A stretch of 64,000 bases of DNA from positions 558,001 to 622,000 of the forward strand of contig MPOA01000006.1 of NCBI GenBank assembly GCA_001899445.1. Reading direction: 5' to 3'. The notes under the pieces are model-generated. The model was not told the DNA's origin. It made no database searches and was given only the letters and a program-made list of their open reading frames with translations. Shown piece by piece: positions 34,921 to 43,862 of this stretch (positions are counted from its first letter, which is position 1; the number at the start of each line of letters is the position of its first letter). Origin of the DNA: Candidatus Desulfopertinax cowenii (GTDB lineage Bacteria > Bacillota > Desulfotomaculia > Desulfotomaculales > Desulforudaceae). The position numbers and the translations under genes are program-made.

Positions 34921-37900
34921 TCAGGCGGAAACGCCCGCGTCCCGGCTGAAACGGCGCATGACCGCCCGGCCCCAGTCGTCAAGGATGCTGTAAATCACCG
35001 GCACCAGCAGCAGGCTGATGGCGGTAGAGAAGATCAGCCCGCCGATGATCACCGTGGCCAGCGGCGCCTGCATCTCGGCACCCTCACCCAGGCCCAGGGC
35101 AATGGGGAACATGGCGAACACCGTGGTGCCGGCGGTCATCAGAATGGGTCGCAACCGGATGGGGCCGGCCTTCCGAAGGGCCTCGTCCCGCTCCAGCCCC
35201 CGGCGGCGCAGCTGGTTGACGTAATCGACCAGCACGATCCCGTTCTTGGCCACAACGCCCACGGCCACGATCGCCCCGATGAAAGCCGGCAGGCTGAACG
35301 AACGGCCGGTCACCAGCAGGCCCAGCACCATGCCGGTCAGGGAAACCGGCACGGTGAACATGATTACGAGCGGGAAGAACAGAGACTCGAACAGCACCGC
35401 CAGGATGAGGTACACCAGGATCATGGCCAGCAGCAGGGCAAAGGCCAGTTCGCCGAAAGCTTCCACCATTTCCTCGGCCTCGCCGCCCAGCTCAAAGGAG
35501 TACCCTGAGGGCAGGGCCATCCCTTCCAGGGCGGCCCGCACGTCCCGGTTCACACTGCCCAGATCCCGCCCCGCGATCTGCGCGGTGATCGAAACGGTCC
35601 GCGACTGGTCCTCGCGGGTGATGGCGGTGGGGCCCTCTCCAACGGCCAGGTGGGCCACGTCGCGCAGCAGCACCTGGGCCCCGGTGGGCGCCGTCAGCAC
35701 CAGGTTTTCCAGGTCGGCCAGGTGCCGGCGGGATTCCTCGGCCAGCCGCACCCGGACCTCAATCTCGTCCCCGCCCACCCGGTAGCGGGTGGCCACCTCC
35801 CCGTGCAGCGCCGCGCGCACGGTGGAGGCCACCTGGGAGACGCTCAACCCGTACAGCGCCGCCCGGTCCCGGTCCACCAGGATCTGCACCTCGGGACGTC
35901 CTTCCTCCAGGCTGGAGGTGACCTCCCGGGTGCCGGGCACGGCGGCCACCAGCGCCGCCGCCTCGTCCCCCAGCCGGGCCAGGGTGTCCAGGTCGTCACC
36001 CTTGAGGTGCACGGCCACGGGGGCCTCCTCACCCATCGTCATGCCCTCGGCGAGGCTCACCCGGAAAGTGGCCCCGGGAACCTTGGCCAACTCCCGCCGC
36101 AGGGCCTCCACCACTTCCGCGGTGCTGCGCTGGCGCTCCCCGAGAGGCACCAGCAGCAGGTCGAGCATGGCCCGGTCTGGACTGGTCCCCCCCAGTCCGG
36201 CCTGCTCCATATAGTCGCCCACCCCGGTGGTCACGAACACCGTTTCCACCTCGGGCACCCCGGCGGCTATTTCCTCCACCCGGGCGACCATCCGGTCGGT
36301 CTCTTCCACCGCCGTTCCCCGGGGCATCTCCACCACGATGCTGATGGCGCCCTGGTCCATGGTCGGTAGGAACTCGGTGCCCACCAACGGCACCAGGGCC
36401 AGGCTGGCCACAAAAAGAACTGCGGCCAGGCAGACGACCCGGCGGCGGTTCTCAAGCGCCCAGGACAGGACCCCCCCGTACCAGTTTTTCAGCCCCTCCA
36501 TCCAGGCCCCCGCCAGGAATAACAGGCGTTCCAGGCGGGAACCGTCCGCCCGCACCTCACCGAGGCTCTTGGCCAGCAGGCGCGATCCCAGCATGGGCAC
36601 CACCGTCAGGGCCATGGTCAGCGAGGCCAACAGCGCGAAGACCACCGTCATGGCCAGGGAAGAAAACAGCTCCGAAGCCAGGCCGCCCACGAAGGCGATC
36701 GGCGCGAACACGGCCATGGAGGTCAGCGAGGCCCCGATTACCGCCCCGGTGACCTCGGAAGCCCCGGTCCGGGCCGCGTCCAGCGGCGGCAGCCCTTCCT
36801 GGCGGTGCCGAAAGATGTTCTCCAGGACCACGATGGCGTCGTCCACAATGACCCCGACCCCCAGGGCGAGCCCGCCCAGGGTGAGGAGGTTCAGCGTCTC
36901 CCCGCTGAAGTAGATCAGGTTGCAGGCCCCGATAATCGCCAGCGGAATGGTAGTACAAATGATCGCGGTGGTCCGGAAGTTGCGCAGGAAGATGAAGATC
37001 ACCAGGGCGGCCAGGGCACATCCGATCAAGAGGTTGTTCCGGAGGTTGGTGATGGAATGCTCGATGAATTCCGCCTGGTCGAAGGCCGCCTCGAAGCGGA
37101 TGTTGCCCGGCGTATCCCGCTGAATATCGGCTAGGGCCGCCCGCACGCGCTGGACTACCTGGACGGTATTCGCCTGCGGTTGCTTCTGGACGACCAGGGC
37201 CAAGCTGGGCTGCCCGTTCAGGCGGCTGATCACGTCCAGGTCCCGGTAGCCGTCCCGGATGTCGGCAATGTCCACCAGGCGCACCGGCGCGCCCTCCGGA
37301 GTGGGCACCACCACGCCCTCCACGTCGCGCAAGGTGATAAACTCCCCGGGGACCCGCACCACGAACTCCCGGGCGCCCTCCCGCACGGTACCGCCGGCCA
37401 GGTTCAGGTTGCCGGCCCGGATCGCCTGGGTCACTTGGCCCAGGGAAACTCCGTAGCCCTGCATGGCCACCGGGTCCAGGTGCACCTGGATCTCCCGGGT
37501 CTTTCCCCCGTGCACGGCCACCGAGGCCACGCCCTCCAGACGTTCCAGGCGCGGCTTCACCGCGTTGTCGGCAAAGCGGTGCATGTCGGCCAGGCTCTGG
37601 TCGCCGGTCAGGCCCACCACCAGCACCGGCATCAGCGCCGGGTCGAACTTGAAGATCAGGGGACGCTCCGCGTCGGGCGGCAGGGCGGGCTGCACCCGGT
37701 CCACCACATCCCGGACGTCGTTCATAATCGCGTTTATGTCCGTACCCCATTCAAACTGGGCTACGACCGTGGAAGTACCGGACCGCGAAACCGAGGACAG
37801 GTGTTTCAGGTTTTCGACGGTGGCCACCGCCTCCTCGATCGGCCGGGTGACCAGTTGCTCGACCTCTTGCGGCCCGGCCCCCTGGTATCCGGTGACAATG

Positions 37901-38037
37901 GAAACCACCGGGATATCCATTTCGGGGAGCAGGTCGATGGCCAGGCGGCTTAAGGAAACCATCCCCAGCAAGATCACCGCCAAAGCCAACATCAGCACGC
38001 CGACCGGGCGCCGCACCGCCACCTCGGCCAACTTCAT
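34921..38037 (-). CDS. RND efflux pump, HAE1/AcrB family
   Basis: A 1038-residue inner-membrane transporter with 12 membrane helices and two large external loops. TM4 holds the proton-relay pair in GVGVIVDDAIVVLENIF, and the N-terminal PEMDIPVVSIVTGYQGAGPQEVE and FLPTMDQGAISIVVEMP are typical. It should export drugs, metals or lipids with the adaptor encoded just upstream (ATGA overlap). The operon reads marR, adaptor, pump. A TolC-like gene is 7 kb away. Substrate is unknown. Confidence 0.95.
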   Translation of the reverse strand: MKLAEVAVRRPVGVLMLALAVILLGMVSLSRLAIDLLPEMDIPVVSIVTGYQGAGPQEVEQLVTRPIEEAVATVENLKHLSSVSRSGTSTVVAQFEWGTDINAIMNDVRDVVDRVQPALPPDAERPLIFKFDPALMPVLVVGLTGDQSLADMHRFADNAVKPRLERLEGVASVAVHGGKTREIQVHLDPVAMQGYGVSLGQVTQAIRAGNLNLAGGTVREGAREFVVRVPGEFITLRDVEGVVVPTPEGAPVRLVDIADIRDGYRDLDVISRLNGQPSLALVVQKQPQANTVQVVQRVRAALADIQRDTPGNIRFEAAFDQAEFIEHSITNLRNNLLIGCALAALVIFIFLRNFRTTAIICTTIPLAIIGACNLIYFSGETLNLLTLGGLALGVGVIVDDAIVVLENIFRHRQEGLPPLDAARTGASEVTGAVIGASLTSMAVFAPIAFVGGLASELFSSLAMTVVFALLASLTMALTVVPMLGSRLLAKSLGEVRADGSRLERLLFLAGAWMEGLKNWYGGVLSWALENRRRVVCLAAVLFVASLALVPLVGTEFLPTMDQGAISIVVEMPRGTAVEETDRMVARVEEIAAGVPEVETVFVTTGVGDYMEQAGLGGTSPDRAMLDLLLVPLGERQRSTAEVVEALRRELAKVPGATFRVSLAEGMTMGEEAPVAVHLKGDDLDTLARLGDEAAALVAAVPGTREVTSSLEEGRPEVQILVDRDRAALYGLSVSQVASTVRAALHGEVATRYRVGGDEIEVRVRLAEESRRHLADLENLVLTAPTGAQVLLRDVAHLAVGEGPTAITREDQSRTVSITAQIAGRDLGSVNRDVRAALEGMALPSGYSFELGGEAEEMVEAFGELAFALLLAMILVYLILAVLFESLFFPLVIMFTVPVSLTGMVLGLLVTGRSFSLPAFIGAIVAVGVVAKNGIVLVDYVNQLRRRGLERDEALRKAGPIRLRPILMTAGTTVFAMFPIALGLGEGAEMQAPLATVIIGGLIFSTAISLLLVPVIYSILDDWGRAVMRRFSRDAGVSA

Positions 38038-39176
38038 TGTTCTTCACCCTCCAGTTCGATGGCCTCGACTTCCATCCCGTCCTCCAGGACGTCCGGCCCG
38101 GAAACCACCACCATCTCCCCGGCCTCCAATCCTTCCAGCACCGCGAGCATGCGCCCGTCGGACGGTCCGGGCACCACCTCGCGGAACTCAACCCGGCCCG
38201 CGGCGCAAACAAACACCGCGTCCACTCCCGCCCGCTGGAACACGGCGTCCCGCGGCACCAGGACGTTCTCGTCCGCCGCGGTGCCAAAGTCGACCTCGGC
38301 GAACATTCCGGGCTTCAGCAGGTGCTCCGGGTTAGGCAGTTCGATCTTCACCGGGTAACTCCGGGTCCGCGGGTCGGCCGCCGGCGCAATGCTGACCACC
38401 TTCCCGGCCAGCGGCTCCGCCGACACCGCCCCGACCCGCACCGCGACCTCCTGCCCGGTCCGGATCCGGTTCACCAGTCTCTCCGGGGCACTTACCTCCA
38501 CCCGCACGTGATCAATATTCACAATGGTCAGGACCGGCTGGGCTTGCGAAGCCAACTCCCCGGGATCCACGTTCCGGGCGGCCACCAGACCGGCAATGGG
38601 GGAAGTAACCAGCGCGTTGTCGAGGTTGGCCTGCACCAACTCCAGCTGCGCCTTGGCCTGCCGCAGCTGAGCTGGCGCCTGGTTCTCCGCCCGGTCCCGG
38701 GCCAACTGGTAGTCTAGCTCCACCTTTTCGAATTCGGCCGCCGGGATGGCTCCCTGGTCGAACAGGATCTTCATCCGTTCGTAATGGTCTTGCGCCTGCT
38801 TCAGGGCCAGTTCGGCCTGCGTTAGATTCGACTCGGCCGCCGCCACGCCGGCCTCAGCCTGCCGGAGCTGCGCCTCCAGTTCGGGCACGTCGAAACGCAG
38901 CAGCACCTGCCCGGCGCGCACCCGGTCCCCCACTTTCACCGCCACCGCGGCCACCTTACCGGCCATCTTGGGCACCACGTTGATCTCCGCCCGGGGCGCC
39001 ACCTTGCCGGTCAACACGTCCCCCCGGCTCAGCCGCCCCATCTCGGCCCGGGCCACGTACACCGGAACGGCCGCTTCCTTCTCCTGTTCCCCGTTTTCGG
39101 CGCCGCCGCGGCAGCCGACAAGCGTAAACAAAATTCCCAGGATCACCGCCAGCACCAAGAACCTGCGCCCGAACAA
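38034..39176 (-). CDS. RND efflux adaptor (membrane fusion) lipoprotein
   Basis: A 380-residue periplasmic-adaptor-type protein with a lipoprotein signal (VLAVILGILFTLVGCRGG, lipobox LVGC). It has a lipoyl/barrel-sandwich half (VVPKMAGKVAAVAVKVGDRV), a coiled-coil hairpin (about 105-190, QLRQAEAGVAAAESNLTQAE), a second lipoyl half (SPIAGLVAARNVDPGELAS) and beta-barrel and membrane-proximal domains. It bridges the pump to an outer channel in diderms. It overlaps the pump gene by 4 nt and follows marR closely. Confidence 0.94.
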   Translation of the reverse strand: MFGRRFLVLAVILGILFTLVGCRGGAENGEQEKEAAVPVYVARAEMGRLSRGDVLTGKVAPRAEINVVPKMAGKVAAVAVKVGDRVRAGQVLLRFDVPELEAQLRQAEAGVAAAESNLTQAELALKQAQDHYERMKILFDQGAIPAAEFEKVELDYQLARDRAENQAPAQLRQAKAQLELVQANLDNALVTSPIAGLVAARNVDPGELASQAQPVLTIVNIDHVRVEVSAPERLVNRIRTGQEVAVRVGAVSAEPLAGKVVSIAPAADPRTRSYPVKIELPNPEHLLKPGMFAEVDFGTAADENVLVPRDAVFQRAGVDAVFVCAAGRVEFREVVPGPSDGRMLAVLEGLEAGEMVVVSGPDVLEDGMEVEAIELEGEEQ

Positions 39177-39179
39177 GAT

Positions 39180-39650
39180 CTACCCCTCCCCCTGAATCTC
39201 AAACCGTTCTTCTTCCGCCCGTACGATGGCCAACAGCTTTTCGCAGATCTCGACCAACCGCTTTACGTCCCCGGCGGGCAGACGGACGAAATAACTTTTC
39301 ACTGTCCGGTGCCAGACCTCCAGGATCTCGGAGATCATCCGGTCCCCCTCCGCGGTCAGCGCCAGCCAGACCACCCGCCGGTCGTTCTTGTCCGGCCGGC
39401 GTTCCAAAAACCCGGACCGGCACAGCTTGTCGGCCGTTACCGTCACCGCGCTGAGGGAAACCCCCAGGGCCTCGGCCAGTTCGGAAACGGTCATGCACCC
39501 GTGCCGCTTTACCAGTTTGCAGAGGCCGAACTGGCTCTCGGTGATTTCCACCGCTACACTCCGCCAGACTTTTCGGTACAGGCTGCGCAGTATTTGTTGC
39601 ATCAGTTCATCGAGCCTGTATAGGGACTCGTCCAGAAACGATTGGCTCAA
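39180..39650 (-). CDS. MarR family transcriptional regulator
   Basis: A 156-residue winged-helix repressor: ESQFGLCKLVKRHGCMTVSE, LAEALGVSLSAVTVTADKL as recognition helix, RPDKNDRRVVWLALT as the wing, and a C-terminal dimer helix. It starts at TTG with AAGGAG 10 nt before. First gene of the efflux operon, so it likely controls its own operon. An inverted repeat, TAGTTaaccaattaAACTA, lies just upstream (39675-39693) and could be its operator. Confidence 0.93.
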   Translation of the reverse strand: MSQSFLDESLYRLDELMQQILRSLYRKVWRSVAVEITESQFGLCKLVKRHGCMTVSELAEALGVSLSAVTVTADKLCRSGFLERRPDKNDRRVVWLALTAEGDRMISEILEVWHRTVKSYFVRLPAGDVKRLVEICEKLLAIVRAEEERFEIQGEG

Positions 39651-39674
39651 ACCCGAAACACTCCTTTTCCGGCT

Positions 39675-39693
39675 TAGTTAACCAATTAAACTA
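39675..39693. promoter_or_regulatory. Candidate MarR operator
   Basis: A 19-bp imperfect palindrome TAGTTAACC-a-ATTAAACTA, 25 nt upstream of the marR TTG and overlapping its probable promoter. Size and symmetry match MarR sites. Confidence 0.5.
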
Positions 39694-39756
39694 TTTACCT
39701 CCTCAATCTTAATGCGCTCCCCCAGAACCCGTCAAGATGTTGCCGCAACAAAAAAC

Positions 39757-39876
39757 AAAAAAGGGGACAGGCTACTTTTTTAGCACTCTAAAGAGCAGTC
39801 TGCCAGAAAAGTAGCCTGTCCCCTTTTTTGGCACTCTAAGTAAGGGTCTGCTAAAAAAGTAGCCTGTCCCCTTTTC
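39757..39876. repeat. Dispersed GGGGACAGGCTAC repeat module, copy 2
   Basis: Three boxes: forward 39757-39785, inverted 39801-39833, inverted 39847-39875. It is nearly identical to copy 3 over about 115 bp (only about two changes in the box spacer). It begins 5 bp from the ctaB stop. Read on the minus strand, the second and third boxes encountered form a roughly 20-bp stem ending in a U run, an effective terminator for ctaB and, in the other orientation, a barrier before the marR operon. Confidence 0.92.
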
Positions 39877-39880
39877 TCGA

Positions 39881-40831
39881 TCAGCGGAGCCAGGTGTCGA
39901 GCATCATGCTCAGGAAGAGCACCGCGAGATAGGGGCTCGAGAACTTGAACAGCACCCAGGCCTTTTTGCGTTCCGGGTAGCGGTAGATGTGCACGGAGAG
40001 CGCTAGGGCGACCGCGCCCAGCACCAGGGCGGTGCCCAGGTAAACCGGACCCCAGTCGCCGGCGAAGTAAATCAGCACCGAGAGCACGACCATCAGAATT
40101 ACGGTCAGCAAGAGCCAGTATAGCGCCCGCCGGATATCATACACCACCGGGAGCATGGGTACCCGCACGCGAGCGTACTCGTCCCGGTAAAAGATGGCCA
40201 GGCTCCAGATGTGGTTCGGAATCCACAGGACCACCAGCGCCGCGATCAGGACCGGCAAAAGCGCCAGCTCTCCGGCGACCGCGGCCCACCCGAACAGCGC
40301 CGGCATCCCGCCGGCCATCCCCCCGACGATGATGTTCCACACGCTGCGGCGCTTCAGCCAGAGGCTGTACACCACGACGTAGCCCAGCATTCCGCCCCAC
40401 AGGGTCGCCCAGGCGATGGGGTTTAAGTCCCAGGCTAAAAGCAGCGAAAGCACGAAGAGAAACAGACCCCAGTACAGCGCCCGCGCCGGCGGGCTGATCC
40501 GCCCCGCAGGCACCGGGCGGCGTCGGGTACGCCCCATCACCGCGTCCAGGTCGCGGTCCACGTAGCAACTCACCGCGTTCGCCCCGGCGCAGGCCAGGGT
40601 CACGGCCAGCACGGCCTGAAGCACCAGCCCCCCGGAAAGCGGATGGGCCGCCCCGGCCACCACCATCACGGCTACGGCGGTGAACACCAGGAGGGCCACC
40701 GAAACGGGCTTGGTCACCTCCAGGTACGCCTTTGCCGTATCCCCAAGACCGCCCCGGGACACCGCGGCCTGTTCGGCCAGGGGCGCCACCGCTTCGGACG
40801 GTGCGGACAACCCGGTCAGCTTGTCTCCCAC
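39881..40831 (-). CDS. ctaB: Protoheme IX farnesyltransferase (heme O synthase), UbiA family
   Basis: A 316-residue UbiA-family prenyltransferase with about nine membrane segments. The polyprenyl-PP site is NAVSCYVDRDLDAVMGRTRRRP (key Asn and Asp residues), and IPNHIWSLAIFYRDEYARVRVPMLPVV is the CyoE/CtaB-type second loop (quoted in part: YRDEYARVRVPMLPVV). The enzyme turns heme B into heme O for terminal oxidases. No oxidase gene is near, which is odd for an anaerobe. GTG at 40831 has GGAGGAGG 10 nt upstream; a longer frame to 40930 covers the promoter and is rejected. Confidence 0.9.
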   Translation of the reverse strand: MGDKLTGLSAPSEAVAPLAEQAAVSRGGLGDTAKAYLEVTKPVSVALLVFTAVAVMVVAGAAHPLSGGLVLQAVLAVTLACAGANAVSCYVDRDLDAVMGRTRRRPVPAGRISPPARALYWGLFLFVLSLLLAWDLNPIAWATLWGGMLGYVVVYSLWLKRRSVWNIIVGGMAGGMPALFGWAAVAGELALLPVLIAALVVLWIPNHIWSLAIFYRDEYARVRVPMLPVVYDIRRALYWLLLTVILMVVLSVLIYFAGDWGPVYLGTALVLGAVALALSVHIYRYPERKKAWVLFKFSSPYLAVLFLSMMLDTWLR

Positions 40832-40870
40832 GGTCCCGCATCCTCCTCCCAGGTCCCTAATTATATTATA

Positions 40871-40899
40871 ATTATACAACCTTTTCGGCCATTTTTCAG
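40871..40899 (-). promoter_or_regulatory. Promoter for ctaB
   Basis: CTGAAA (40894-40899), 17-bp spacer, TATAAT (40871-40876) on the minus strand, about 40 nt before the GTG start. Confidence 0.7.
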
Positions 40900-40959
40900 G
40901 CCCGGTTACTCCCTCAGGATCAAACCTCAATGTGAACTTACGGATCAGATAGCAGCGGC

Positions 40960-40999
40960 AAAAAAAATCCGGTCGGCCGAGAACACCTCGAAGCCGACC
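40960..40999 (-). terminator. Terminator of the Cys-rich repeat-protein gene
   Basis: Stem GGTCGGC/GCCGACC (40971-40977 with 40993-40999) followed by GGA and eight U on the minus strand, 24 nt past the stop. Confidence 0.85.
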
Positions 41000-41023
41000 T
41001 AGATGAGAGGGGCCTTATCCGCT

Positions 41024-42502
41024 TTACTCCTTGTCCGTTAAAGTTTTGGAGTTTTTGAGGTCTGACCCGATCTCTATGGCCGCCGGGGCAGACGCCGCCG
41101 CCAAAGCGCACGGCTTCAGGCACTCCATGGATCCCGTAACGGCGACCGAGGCCGACACCGGTACCGGCGCAATCCCCAGGAAAATCTGTTCGTCGCCATT
41201 TAAGAAGTCGACCTCCACCAGCGTGTTCACAATCGCCTCCGTGGGCTGAATCACCGTCGTCACCGCCAGGAACCGGATGTTCTTCTGGGCGCTGCCGCCC
41301 GCGGGTACGGTCAGCGACGGGCACCAGACGTTGACGATAGTGTTGGTGAGGTTGGTGTTCAAAGGCACCGGCGAACCGTCGGGAAAGGTCGCCACACAAC
41401 CGTCGAAGTCCGTGAACTGCACCGTGACCCCTGCGGGAACGAAGACCGATTCCAGGAAGGCCACCTCGGTTTGGGGCGAGGCTCCGACGCTGGCGATCGT
41501 GATCCTGAAGACACCCCGGTTGCCGTCCACCGCACAACACTTGTCGGCGGTCAGCTGCACGGCATCAAGATTAAGAACGCAGCTGGCCATGGCTTCCGTT
41601 TCCGGGGCCGTCGCCACGGTGTTGCTGGTGATTAGGTAAAAACCGGGCACCGCGAAGGTCAAAATGGGTACCTGGTAAGTCACCCGCACCAGTCCGCCGG
41701 GATCGATCGCCCCCAGGTTCCCCGAAATGATGATTCTACCCGGAGTGGTGTCCACGGAGAGGGTCGGCGGGTCGACCGTAACCGGGCCGATGGTCAGGTT
41801 GGCCGGGTCGTAGATCACCTGCTCGTTGTAGGACACGGCGGACAGCGGCGCATTGCCGATATTGGTCACATCCACGGAATAGAACAGGGTAACTTTGTTG
41901 TCAACGATGACCTCGCTGCACTCCTTGACCACCAGGAGCTTCCCCACCGCTGGACAGGCCGGCACCAGGTAGCAGTCCTCTTCGCAGTCGAAAGTGAGCA
42001 CCTTAGGCCCGGCCTTCACCTTGACCGGCTGGCTGGTCACCGGAAAGTTCCCCTTTATTTGGACCCGGTAAACAACGGTAACGCCTACGTCAAAACGGTC
42101 GGCCGTCTCCACCTTCAGAATCTGAAACCCGGCGGGCGCCGTGCCGTAAATCGGATCGGTCTTGGACAGGGTAAAAGGTACCACAGAGAAGGTATCGCAC
42201 CCGTCAATCAGCTCCTCCACCACAACGTGCTCCGCCAGAATGGTTTCGCATACCAGAATCGCGATGCTGCTGATACCCTTAGTATTCTGTTCGCAGTCGG
42301 TGGTGAACTTGTAGGTCCAGTAGGACTGCCCGGCAAGCTCGCAGAAGCACGGATTAGCGGCCACCACGGTTTTACCCGCCACCTGGGGGTCCGGGATTAC
42401 CTGGCACGCGGGTTGAATAACGGTAATCCCGTTCTTCGGCGGACAACAGCAAATGTTTTCATGCGGAACACACGCACAGGGCCGTGAACATAAATCCGCC
42501 AT
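41024..42502 (-). CDS. Cys-rich protein with DUF11-like repeats, possible spore-surface protein
   Basis: A 492-residue protein with no signal peptide. The N-terminus is Cys-rich (CSRPCACVPHENICCCPP). Several beta-sandwich-like segments follow, of which VVKECSEVIVDNKVTLFYSV and VTNIGNAPLSAVSYNE resemble DUF11 adhesion repeats and FRITIASVGASPQTEVAFLE a second copy. Similar Cys-rich, leaderless proteins occur in spore coats or exosporia; that role is inference. ATG at 42502 has AGGAGGG about 10 nt before. A separate promoter is expected in the 42.5-42.6 kb leader, where a terminator-like hairpin also sits. Confidence 0.72.
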   Translation of the reverse strand: MADLCSRPCACVPHENICCCPPKNGITVIQPACQVIPDPQVAGKTVVAANPCFCELAGQSYWTYKFTTDCEQNTKGISSIAILVCETILAEHVVVEELIDGCDTFSVVPFTLSKTDPIYGTAPAGFQILKVETADRFDVGVTVVYRVQIKGNFPVTSQPVKVKAGPKVLTFDCEEDCYLVPACPAVGKLLVVKECSEVIVDNKVTLFYSVDVTNIGNAPLSAVSYNEQVIYDPANLTIGPVTVDPPTLSVDTTPGRIIISGNLGAIDPGGLVRVTYQVPILTFAVPGFYLITSNTVATAPETEAMASCVLNLDAVQLTADKCCAVDGNRGVFRITIASVGASPQTEVAFLESVFVPAGVTVQFTDFDGCVATFPDGSPVPLNTNLTNTIVNVWCPSLTVPAGGSAQKNIRFLAVTTVIQPTEAIVNTLVEVDFLNGDEQIFLGIAPVPVSASVAVTGSMECLKPCALAAASAPAAIEIGSDLKNSKTLTDKE

Positions 42503-42604
42503 GAATAAAACCCTCCTAGAATAAGTTTTGCTTAGTCTGTGCTTTGCAGGATTTTTTTGCCACACTTGTTAATATATGACGTGCAACCCCGATGGGTGCC
42601 TAAT

Positions 42605-42637
42605 AAAAAAGCAAACCCCTCGTTGGCGGAGGTTTGC
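42605..42637 (-). terminator. Terminator or attenuator upstream of the Cys-rich gene
   Basis: Stem GCAAACC/GGTTTGC (42611-42617 with 42631-42637) followed by six U on the minus strand. It lies 103 nt before the Cys-rich gene's ATG and 380 nt after the vapC stop, so it either ends the vapBC transcript or attenuates a longer leader. Confidence 0.7.
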
Positions 42638-42664
42638 CCATCTTTAATCGAGTTCTGACCCGAA

Positions 42665-42948
42665 ATGGTCCGGGCCGGAATAGCCCGGAACGGCACGCAG
42701 TACGCCCAGCTGCTGGCGCAAATGGCCCGGCTGACGGGCCTGCAGGACAGCCTGAACCAGTTCAGCCCCAGGGCACTCGTGCAACCCGTGCCTTCCGAGG
42801 CCCCGGTGGCCCCCGGAAGGCCCTCAACATGACCCTGGCCGCAATCCTGGCCGGCTTCGTGGGTGTCTTCGCCGCGTTTTTCCTGGAGTTCTGGCGCGGT
42901 GGGGGCTGGCAGGGGCAAGACCCCCAAAGCGGCAACCAGGAACGGTAA
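42665..42948 (+). pseudogene. Remnant of a Wzz/GumC-like chain-length regulator, C-terminal end, frameshifted
   Basis: One frame reads NGTQYAQLLAQMARL and then SPRALVQPVPSEAPVAP; the next frame continues RKALNMTLAAILAGFVGVFA, AFFLEFWRGGG. Joined, this is the usual C-terminus of Wzz-type polysaccharide co-polymerases: a Pro-rich stretch, RKALN, a second membrane helix and a short tail. A run of five C near 42815 is one short of restoring the frame, so a single deletion broke it. The N-terminal two thirds are missing. No kinase or capsule genes are adjacent. Confidence 0.7.
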
Positions 42949-43016
42949 ACCGCGCCGCCGCGAAGTTTTTGGGGACTGACTCCCGCCGGCGCCTTGACAA
43001 GGCGCACCGCCCTAAG

Positions 43017-43427
43017 TCATCGGTTCGCGGGCAACCAGAAAACGGGGACCTTCCCTTCCGCCGGTTTAAACTCTGGATCCCCGGTCACAACCCGACCGCC
43101 CGTTTCCTCAGCCAGGGCCAGGGCAAAGCAGTCAGCATAAGCTATCGACAACGACGCCTTATAATGTGCGGCCCATAACGCCCGGTGACGGTTAACCTCA
43201 ACTAGGTCGATGGGTAGTTGATCAATAATGCCGAGCGTGGCCTGCGCCTTTGCGAGTCCCGCCGCCCGTTCCACGATATAGGCGATTTCCCCCAAATTAA
43301 CTACCGAAAGCACGAGCTTTACCTCACCGGCCCGCGCGGAGCTTATCAGGCTGTCTACTTCGTCGGCACCCGCCTCATCCTGAAGATAGGTCAGCAGCGC
43401 ATAACTATCGAGCACGTACGTCTTCAC
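43017..43427 (-). CDS. PIN-domain toxin, VapC family
   Basis: A 136-residue PIN nuclease. The acidic residues are placed as expected: YVLDSYALLTYL at the start, NLGEIAYIVE, YADCFALALAEETGGRVVTGDPEF near the end (quoted in part: YADCFALALAE). VapC toxins cut specific RNA, commonly tRNA or rRNA. It overlaps the AbrB-type gene at 43405-43653 by 23 nt, so the pair is a complete toxin-antitoxin module with the antitoxin first. The surrounding area is an accessory island with other PIN genes. Confidence 0.9.
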   Translation of the reverse strand: MKTYVLDSYALLTYLQDEAGADEVDSLISSARAGEVKLVLSVVNLGEIAYIVERAAGLAKAQATLGIIDQLPIDLVEVNRHRALWAAHYKASLSIAYADCFALALAEETGGRVVTGDPEFKPAEGKVPVFWLPANR

Positions 43428-43653
43428 GAGCTCGTTCCTCCCGGCGCGCGGCCAGTAAATCGCCTACTACGGAGTATTCCTTCAGAAACCCCCGGGCCAC
43501 CTGTTCCGGTTTTTCCGGTACCGGTACCAAGGCCAATACGCCTCCGTAATCTACAAAGGTTACGGAGGTGCCGGGTTTAATCCCGTATTTTTTCCGCAAT
43601 TCGGCGGGTATAACGAGCCAGCCTTTTTGGGATACTTTTACGACACTAGTCAT
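43405..43653 (-). CDS. AbrB/MazE-type antitoxin
   Basis: An 82-residue protein with a swapped-hairpin AbrB DNA-binding domain: VVKVSQKGWLVIPAELRKKY, then GIKPGTSVTFVDYGG. The C-terminal half is charged (AARREERAREDV) and should wrap the toxin. It binds its own promoter in known systems. First gene of the vapBC pair with 23-nt overlap to the toxin. ATG start with GGAGGG upstream. Confidence 0.9.
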   Translation of the reverse strand: MTSVVKVSQKGWLVIPAELRKKYGIKPGTSVTFVDYGGVLALVPVPEKPEQVARGFLKEYSVVGDLLAARREERAREDVRAR

Positions 43654-43862
43654 GCCATGCTCCCTCCAGTGTATTACCGGCTAGCAATATTATACCCAAT
43701 ATAAAGCAAATGTTAACCCCTGCAAATTTGGGACATTCCACCTCGGCGGGCGCGGCACCGAGGATTGACAGCCGGGCCCAAGACGAGTTATATTTACCAA
43801 AAAGCCGCCGTTTCCGGCGAGGTTTGAGTTTACAGCTCGGCGGCGGGAGGAGGTGTTTTGGC

